Assembly (NCBI GenBank): GCA_947306605.1
Contig: CAMZHB010000144.1
Location: 1-5,007, forward strand
DNA from: an uncultured Prevotellaceae bacterium
Lineage (GTDB): Bacteria; Bacteroidota; Bacteroidia; Bacteroidales; Bacteroidaceae
Reading direction: 5' to 3'
Length of the DNA stretch: 5,007 nucleotides
Of the stretch, positions 1-5,007 are shown piece by piece. Made by a program: the position numbers and the translations under genes. The notes below the pieces were generated by a model, which saw nothing but the letters and a program-made list of their open reading frames with translations, was not told the DNA's origin and did no database searches. Positions within the stretch are counted from its first letter, which is position 1. Every line of letters starts with the position of its first letter.

Positions 1-1140
1 AGCCTGTGTTTTGATTATGGAAAACATGAGGTTCTCCATTTCCTTCTCTCCAATTGCAAATATTGGCTTGATGAGTTCCGATTTGACGGATTCCGTTTCG
101 ATGGTGTCACGTCAATGATTTATCTTAGCCACGGCATGGGCGAATCTTTTACGAGTTATGACGATTATTTCAATGGCCATCAGGATGACGAGGCACTTTG
201 TTACCTGACTTTGGCGAATGATCTCATACATAAAGAAATCAATCCCCGTGCTGTCACCATTGCAGAAGAAGTTTCCGGACTTCCTGGCCTAGCTGCTCCG
301 ATTGAAGAAGGAGGTGTCGGGTTCGATTACCGTATGGCGATGAACGTGCCCGACTATTGGATTAAACTTATCAAAGAAAAACGTGACGAAGAATGGTTGC
401 CGTCGTCTATAATCTATGAACTGACAAATCATCGCGAAGATGAGAATACGGTAACCTATTGTGAAAGCCACGATCAGGCACTTGTCGGCGACAAAACCAT
501 TGCTTTCAGACTTATGGACGCAGATATGTATTGGCATCTCATGATTGGTGACGAGAACAACACGATACATCGTGGCATGGCGCTTCATAAAATGATCAGG
601 CTTGTTACATCGTCCACCATGAACGGTGCGTATCTTAATTTCATGGGCAACGAATTCGGGCACCCAGAGTGGATAGATTTTCCAAGGGAGGGAAACGGTT
701 GGAGTTACCACTATGCGCTTCGCAGGTGGAACTTGGTTGATAATAAAGAGTTATGTTATCAATTCCTTGGCGCTTTCGATAAGGCTATGCTCAGTACTCT
801 TAAGTCAATCCCGCACATAGACGCGACTCCAGTTCAACATGTTTGTGTCAATGATGGAGACCAGGTGCTTGCATATTTGAGAGGGCGGTTGCTATTTGTC
901 TACAATTTCAGTCCGAATCGCAGTTATACCGACTATGGGTTGCTTGTGCCAAAAGGTAAATACATTATTGTTGTCAATACTGACGCTCTTCAATTCGGAG
1001 GCTTCGGACTAAATGATGACACTGTCTCGCATTTCACTTGTTCTTTGCCAGATGCCGCCGACGGTCACAAGTCTTCGTATGAGCAACTCCGGTTGTATTT
1101 GCCCGCACGTTCAGCTATTGTTCTGCAACGTGTGCCTTAA
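1..1140 (+). CDS. glgB: 1,4-alpha-glucan (glycogen) branching enzyme, 3' part only
   Basis: This cytoplasmic enzyme cuts alpha-1,4-glucan chains and rejoins them through alpha-1,6 bonds, making the branches of glycogen. The frame is open from base 1, so the ATG at 115 is internal (it is the Met in GVTSM). 379 residues are visible; family members have roughly 650-700, so about the first 290-300 (N-terminal domains and GH13 region I) are missing. Visible GH13 motifs, numbered from the window edge: region II FRFDGVTSM with nucleophile Asp34 (bases 100-102), region III IAEEVSG with acid/base Glu89 (265-267), and region IV ESHDQALVGDK with His157 and Asp158 (469-474). NFMGNEFGHPEW (213-224) is also typical. 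A C-terminal beta-barrel domain follows from about residue 283 and ends in IVLQRVP. The motifs match the eukaryote-type branching enzymes (GH13_8) better than the E. coli type. The gene is convergent with fcl and ends just before a hairpin terminator. No frameshift or lost catalytic residue is seen. Confidence 0.95.
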   Translation, partial: SLCFDYGKHEVLHFLLSNCKYWLDEFRFDGFRFDGVTSMIYLSHGMGESFTSYDDYFNGHQDDEALCYLTLANDLIHKEINPRAVTIAEEVSGLPGLAAPIEEGGVGFDYRMAMNVPDYWIKLIKEKRDEEWLPSSIIYELTNHREDENTVTYCESHDQALVGDKTIAFRLMDADMYWHLMIGDENNTIHRGMALHKMIRLVTSSTMNGAYLNFMGNEFGHPEWIDFPREGNGWSYHYALRRWNLVDNKELCYQFLGAFDKAMLSTLKSIPHIDATPVQHVCVNDGDQVLAYLRGRLLFVYNFSPNRSYTDYGLLVPKGKYIIVVNTDALQFGGFGLNDDTVSHFTCSLPDAADGHKSSYEQLRLYLPARSAIVLQRVP

Positions 1141-1168
1141 GAGTAAAATGTTTGATATGTTTCAACAG

Positions 1169-1192
1169 AAAAGCCGCTTTATTGCGGCTTTT
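1169..1192. terminator. Bidirectional intrinsic terminator between convergent glgB and fcl
   Basis: A perfect 9-bp stem (AAAAGCCGC at 1169-1177 pairs with GCGGCTTTT at 1184-1192) encloses a 6-base loop, TTTATT. Five G:C pairs form the top of the stem. The lower part is four A:T pairs, so the transcript has a U-run after the G:C core whichever strand is read. The hairpin starts 28 bases after the glgB stop codon and lies one base beyond the fcl stop codon, which is where a shared terminator for two converging transcripts would be expected. The assignment rests on structure and position only; the T-run is short (four bases), so efficiency is uncertain. Confidence 0.85.
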
Positions 1193-1193
1193 A

Positions 1194-2282
1194 TCATTGA
1201 TAGGATTTATACCAAGCGTATAAGCGACGGATACCATCGGGTAGTTCCACGCTATGATGCCATCCGAGTGAATGAAGTTTGGATGGGTCTGTCAGTTTCC
1301 GCAGAGTGCCGTCAGGTTTATCGGTATTCCAAACGATGTGACCGTTATAGCCAGTTGTAACGCGTATTTCGTCCACAAGTTGTCGGATAGAGATTTCTTT
1401 ACCTGTTCCGATATTTATGTGACAATTGCGTATGTCGCGCATGTCTTCGGGATAGGTGTCGCGGAAATCAATGTGTTCCATCAGAAATACGCATGCGTCG
1501 GCCATATCTTCACTCCAGAGGAATTCACGTAAAGGTGCGCCCGTTCCCCATATTTCTACGTTTGCTGTATCGCCGGTGTATGTGATGCCATATTTGGCCA
1601 AGGCTTCATAGATTTCGTTTTCGGACGAACGGCCTGTGACATCGTCCAAAGGATATCGGTCCAAATCGCGACGCAAGGCATTCCAATCTTTTTCTTGTAA
1701 CAGTTTTCCCAAATGCAGCTTTCGGATCAGCGCCGGCAATACGTGGCTTGTGCGCAGATTGAAGTTATCATTGGGGCCGTATAAATTGGTTGGCATGACG
1801 GCAATGAAGTTTGTGCCATACTGAAGGTTATAACTCTCGCACATTTTCAAGCCTGCGATTTTGGAGATGGCATATGGCTCGTTTGTGTATTCAAGAGGTG
1901 ATGTCAACAAACAATCTTCGGGCATCGGTTGTGGAGCTTCGCGCGGATAAATGCAAGTACTGCCGAGGAAAAGCAGTTTTTTTACACCGTGTAAATAGGA
2001 TTGGTGAATGACATTGCACTCTATTTGCAGGTTTCGCCAAATGAAGTCGGCACGATATAGGCTATTGGCCATAATACCTCCGACATAGGCGGCCGCAAGA
2101 TAGACATAGTCCGGTTTTTCTTTGTCATAGAAATCGGCGACCGCCTTTTGGTCGGTAAGATCAAGTTCCTGATGAGTACGCAACACAAAGTTTGTGTAGC
2201 CTTTCTCTTGCAAATTCTTGAGTATGGCCGACCCAACAAGCCCACGGTGGCCTGCTACAAAAATTTTAGCCTGTTTGTCCAT
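1194..2282 (-). CDS. fcl: GDP-L-fucose synthase (GDP-4-keto-6-deoxy-D-mannose 3,5-epimerase/4-reductase)
   Basis: This enzyme performs the last step of de novo GDP-L-fucose synthesis: epimerisation of GDP-4-keto-6-deoxymannose at C3 and C5, then NADPH-dependent reduction at C4. It is a 362-residue short-chain dehydrogenase of the extended type. Visible motifs are the Rossmann loop GHRGLVG (11-17), GSTCIYP with Ser108 and Cys110, the catalytic pair Tyr137 and Lys141 in YAISK, and His180 in SHVLP. These line up with Ser107, Cys109, Tyr136, Lys140 and His179 of the E. coli enzyme (WcaG/Fcl). It is about 40 residues longer than the 321-residue E. coli protein; the extra block lies near residues 193-236, just before EIWGTGAPLREF, as in other Bacteroidales homologues. 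The ATG start puts the Rossmann strand directly at the N terminus as usual; no clear Shine-Dalgarno sequence precedes it. It lies 28 bp downstream of gmd, which makes its substrate, and is probably co-transcribed with it. Confidence 0.96.
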   Translation of the reverse strand: MDKQAKIFVAGHRGLVGSAILKNLQEKGYTNFVLRTHQELDLTDQKAVADFYDKEKPDYVYLAAAYVGGIMANSLYRADFIWRNLQIECNVIHQSYLHGVKKLLFLGSTCIYPREAPQPMPEDCLLTSPLEYTNEPYAISKIAGLKMCESYNLQYGTNFIAVMPTNLYGPNDNFNLRTSHVLPALIRKLHLGKLLQEKDWNALRRDLDRYPLDDVTGRSSENEIYEALAKYGITYTGDTANVEIWGTGAPLREFLWSEDMADACVFLMEHIDFRDTYPEDMRDIRNCHINIGTGKEISIRQLVDEIRVTTGYNGHIVWNTDKPDGTLRKLTDPSKLHSLGWHHSVELPDGIRRLYAWYKSYQ

Positions 2283-2310
2283 CGTTTAATCGGTTGAATT
2301 GTCCGGCAGG

Positions 2311-3405
2311 TTACTCTTCCGCGTCAATACGTGCGTTTGACACCAGTTTTTTTACCTTTCGCATGTCGTGGGCTACCATTAGCGCCACCAATTCTTTGAA
2401 AGAAGTTTTCTTAGGATTCCATCCAAGCAGCGTTTTTGCCTTTGTGGGGTCGCCAAGCAGTTGTTCCACCTCGGTAGGACGGAAATATTTGGGGTCAACC
2501 TCTACAAGCACACGTCCAGTGGCCGTGTCGATGCCTTTTTCGTCGATACCTTCGCCTTCCCATTTGAGTTGGATGCCCACTTCTTGGAATGCGAGCGTGC
2601 AGAATTCGCGTACCGTGTGCATTTCTCCCGTGGCAATGACGAAATCTTCGGGAGTGTCGTGCTGAAGCATGAGCCACATACACTCAACGTAATCACGCGC
2701 GTAACCCCAATCACGACGGCTGCTAAGATTGCCGAGATAGAGTTTGTCCTGCATGTCTTGCGCGATACGACTGGCGGCCATGGTGATTTTTCTGGTAACA
2801 AACGATACTCCACGACGCTCACTCTCATGGTTGAATAGGATACCGTTCACGGCGAACAGCCCATAGGCTTCACGATAGTTGCGTACAATCCAATAACCAT
2901 ATTGTTTGGCGACGGCATATGGGGAGCGGGGGTAAAATGGAGTGGTTTCGCGTTGCGGCACCTCCTGTACCAGTCCGAACAGCTCAGATGTGGAAGCTTG
3001 GTAGATGCGTGTTTTCTTTTCCATGCCAAGGATGCGGACAGCCTCAAGCAACCTGAGAGTTCCTGTGGCTACACAATCGGCCGTGTACTCGGGGACTTCG
3101 AAACTTACCTTCACGTGACTTTGTGCCGCAAGGTTATATATTTCGTCGGGTTGGGTTTCTTGGATAATCCGAATCAAAGAACTTGAGTCTGTCATATCAC
3201 CATAGTGCAACTCAATTAGGCGTTCCTTCTTCATGTCACGTACCCATTCGTCGAGATATAGGTGTTCGATGCGTCCTGTATTGAATGAAGAACTACGACG
3301 CATGATTCCGTGAACACGGTAACCTTTATTTATAAGGAATTCTGCAAGATATGAACCATCTTGTCCTGTTATGCCGGTAATCAGCGCGACTTTTTGCTTT
3401 TCCAT
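2311..3405 (-). CDS. gmd: GDP-mannose 4,6-dehydratase
   Basis: This enzyme converts GDP-D-mannose to GDP-4-keto-6-deoxy-D-mannose, the first committed step toward GDP-L-fucose, using tightly bound NADP. The protein has 364 residues, against 373 in E. coli Gmd. Visible motifs: the nucleotide-binding loop GITGQDG (11-17), the RRSSSFNT segment (36-43) involved in NADP binding and subunit contacts in characterised Gmd proteins, the catalytic Thr139 and Glu141 in STSELFG, and Tyr163 and Lys167 in SPYAVAK. The block FNHESERRG (191-199) and the stretch around DFVIATGEMHTVREF (254-268) are also highly typical. The start gives the usual short lead into the first Rossmann strand. It is followed 28 bp later by fcl, completing the pathway, and preceded by an acyl-CoA synthetase gene 32 bp upstream on the same strand. 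No Shine-Dalgarno-like sequence is apparent before the ATG, which is normal for Bacteroidetes. No anomalies are seen. Confidence 0.97.
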   Translation of the reverse strand: MEKQKVALITGITGQDGSYLAEFLINKGYRVHGIMRRSSSFNTGRIEHLYLDEWVRDMKKERLIELHYGDMTDSSSLIRIIQETQPDEIYNLAAQSHVKVSFEVPEYTADCVATGTLRLLEAVRILGMEKKTRIYQASTSELFGLVQEVPQRETTPFYPRSPYAVAKQYGYWIVRNYREAYGLFAVNGILFNHESERRGVSFVTRKITMAASRIAQDMQDKLYLGNLSSRRDWGYARDYVECMWLMLQHDTPEDFVIATGEMHTVREFCTLAFQEVGIQLKWEGEGIDEKGIDTATGRVLVEVDPKYFRPTEVEQLLGDPTKAKTLLGWNPKKTSFKELVALMVAHDMRKVKKLVSNARIDAEE

Positions 3406-3437
3406 ATGTGATTATTAGTGTATGTAATGAATTATAA

Positions 3438-5007
3438 TTATTTCTCTTCTTGGTTCTCACGGATCTTTACCCGACGTATTTTCCCGCTGATGGTCTTTGG
3501 GAGTTCGTCTACGAATTCAATGACACGAGGATATTTGTATGGCGCAGTGACACGTTTTACATGGGCTTGAATATCTTTTGCCAATTCTTCTCCAGCTTGA
3601 CTTCGGTATTCTTTTGTTAAGACAATGGTCGCTTTAACCACTTGTCCGCGTATCGGATCTGGAACCCCGGTTATTGCACATTCAACAACACTGGGATGAG
3701 TCATGACTGCGCTTTCAACTTCAAAGGGACCTATTCTGTAGCCAGAACTTTTAATGACATCGTCTGCGCGACCTACGAACCAGAAGTAGCCATCTTCATC
3801 ACGCCAAGCCACGTCTCCTGTGTAGTAGATGCCGTCATGCCATGCTTCTCTGGTTAATGGCGCGTCTCTGTAATACCCTTTGAAAAGCCCAAGCGGCTTA
3901 CCCTTGTCGGTGCGAATGACAATTTGCCCCTGTTCTCCAGCTTCCACGCTACGACCTTCGTTGTCGATCAGGTCAACATCATATTGAGGATTCGGTAATC
4001 CCATGCTACCGGGTTTGGGAGACATCCAGGGGAATGTACCTATGGTTAAAGTTGTCTCAGTCTGTCCGAAACCTTCCATAAGCCGTATCCCGGTTAAACG
4101 AAGGAATTCATTATAAACAGAAGGATTGAGAGCTTCACCCGCAATCGTGCAATACTCAAGAGACGAAAGGTCATATTTTGTCAGGTCTTCGCGAATAAGG
4201 AAGCGAAAGACCGTTGGCGGTGCACAAAGAGAGGTTACTTTATATTTTTCTATTTGATGGAGTACATCAGACGGCGTGAATTTTTGGTGATCATAGACAA
4301 ATACATTTGCACCTGCAATCCATTGGCCATAAAGTTTGCCCCAGACGGCTTTACCCCAACCAGTGTCAGCAATAGTAAGGTGAAGACTTTCACGAGAAAG
4401 GTTATGCCAGATTGCACCTGTGACAATGTGCCCCAAAGGATAAGTATAATCGTGAACAACCATTTTTGGCTCGCCAGAAGTACCGCTGGTAAAATATAAT
4501 AATGAATAGTCGTCGTTGCTATTTACATTTGCGGGGCGCACAAATGCGGGTGCGTTGGCAATACCATTGTTAAAATCGCTGAAACCTTCAGGAATCAACG
4601 GGCCAACGCTGACAAGTTGTTCGACAGACGGGCAATTAGGGCGTGCTTTTGAAATATGCGAAATGATTTCTTCTTCTCCAGCGCAAACAATTGCTTTGAT
4701 TGAAGCCCTTTGACAACGAAAAACGATATCATGTTCGGTAAGCAAGTGCGTAGCCGGGATAGTCACTGCTCCGAGTTTGTGAAGCGCAATAATAGAAAAC
4801 CAGAACTCATAACGGCGCTTGAGAATAAGCATAACCATGTCGCCTTTGCCTATCCCTAAACTTTGGAAATATGCCGCAGTCTTGTCTGTATAGTTTTTGA
4901 TGTCTGCGAAAGTAAAATTAATAGCCTCTCCTTCATCGTTTGTCAAAATAAAATCTATACTTTCAGGCTCTAAACGTGCACATTCATAAAAAACATCATA
5001 GGAGAAG
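3438..5007 (-). CDS. AMP-forming acyl-CoA synthetase (medium-chain/acetyl-CoA synthetase-like), 5' end outside the window
   Basis: A member of the adenylate-forming (ANL) superfamily: it activates a carboxylic acid with ATP to an acyl-AMP and then transfers the acyl group to coenzyme A. 522 residues are visible, numbered from the first complete codon at 5006-5004. Motifs in order: P-loop YFTSGTSGEPK (171-181), GFGQTET (312-318), YYTGD (394-398), the hinge and A8 region starting GRADDVIKSSGYR (412-424), and PKTISGKIRR near the C terminus with catalytic Lys509. A TTG at 4946-4944 could be taken as a start, but the frame stays open to the window edge and the upstream residues (FSYDVFYECARLEPE) resemble the family's N-terminal segment, so the true start is off the right edge, perhaps 30 residues away. 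Overall it matches the roughly 550-residue AMP-binding proteins common in Bacteroidales. Substrate is not determinable here; short- or medium-chain or aromatic acids are possible. It may be co-transcribed with gmd and fcl, without an obvious pathway link. Confidence 0.93.
   Translation of the reverse strand, partial: FSYDVFYECARLEPESIDFILTNDEGEAINFTFADIKNYTDKTAAYFQSLGIGKGDMVMLILKRRYEFWFSIIALHKLGAVTIPATHLLTEHDIVFRCQRASIKAIVCAGEEEIISHISKARPNCPSVEQLVSVGPLIPEGFSDFNNGIANAPAFVRPANVNSNDDYSLLYFTSGTSGEPKMVVHDYTYPLGHIVTGAIWHNLSRESLHLTIADTGWGKAVWGKLYGQWIAGANVFVYDHQKFTPSDVLHQIEKYKVTSLCAPPTVFRFLIREDLTKYDLSSLEYCTIAGEALNPSVYNEFLRLTGIRLMEGFGQTETTLTIGTFPWMSPKPGSMGLPNPQYDVDLIDNEGRSVEAGEQGQIVIRTDKGKPLGLFKGYYRDAPLTREAWHDGIYYTGDVAWRDEDGYFWFVGRADDVIKSSGYRIGPFEVESAVMTHPSVVECAITGVPDPIRGQVVKATIVLTKEYRSQAGEELAKDIQAHVKRVTAPYKYPRVIEFVDELPKTISGKIRRVKIRENQEEK

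Noticed and set aside
289..711. 140-codon open frame on the minus strand inside glgB
   Set aside because: It lies wholly antisense to well-conserved catalytic regions of the branching enzyme, and its translation shows no recognisable domain; it is a shadow frame.
1013..1360. 115-codon plus-strand open frame spanning the end of glgB, the hairpin and the end of fcl
   Set aside because: It crosses the terminator and overlaps two real genes in other frames; its product has no family features.
2283..2310. Possible separate ribosome binding site or promoter between gmd and fcl
   Set aside because: The 28-bp gap holds no AGGAGG-like motif or promoter elements; lack of a Shine-Dalgarno sequence is normal in this phylum.
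2294..2838. Overlapping plus-strand open frames opposite gmd (2294-2665 and 2461-2838)
   Set aside because: They are antisense to the conserved gmd coding sequence, and their low-complexity Ser/Thr-rich or mixed translations look like frame shadows.
3406..3439. AT-rich gap before gmd with a 10-bp palindrome AATTATAATT at 3430-3439, possible promoter or operator
   Set aside because: No convincing Bacteroidetes promoter (TTTG and TAnnTTTG elements) is visible on the minus strand, and a short AT-only palindrome that overlaps the upstream stop codon is expected by chance.

Overview
The window looks like an ordinary chromosomal segment from a member of the Bacteroidales (Bacteroides, Prevotella or Muribaculaceae-like). 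The basis is a eukaryote-type glycogen branching enzyme, a long-form GDP-L-fucose synthase, a Bacteroidales-style medium-chain-like acyl-CoA synthetase, moderate GC content and start codons without a clear Shine-Dalgarno sequence. I cannot name the genus from the sequence alone.

Layout: positions 1-1140 (+) hold the C-terminal half of a glycogen branching enzyme whose start lies left of the window. A short 53-bp intergenic gap then carries a perfect 9-bp-stem hairpin with an A-tract on one flank and a T-tract on the other, which should terminate transcription from both sides. The rest, read on the minus strand from right to left, is a tightly spaced series: an AMP-forming acyl-CoA synthetase (its start lies off the right edge), GDP-mannose 4,6-dehydratase (gmd) and GDP-L-fucose synthase (fcl). 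The gaps are 32 bp and 28 bp, so the three may be co-transcribed and end at the shared hairpin.

Functionally, Gmd and Fcl are the complete two-enzyme de novo route from GDP-D-mannose to GDP-L-fucose, the donor used for fucosylated capsule and surface glycoproteins in this phylum. The branching enzyme belongs to glycogen storage. The acyl-CoA synthetase activates a carboxylic acid, and its exact substrate is not readable from the sequence. All catalytic motifs that fall inside the window are intact.

I see no mobile element, CRISPR array, RNA gene, frameshift or uncharacterised system here. There is no gene-free stretch longer than about 55 bp. The findings are therefore modest and mostly concern family subtype and gene arrangement.
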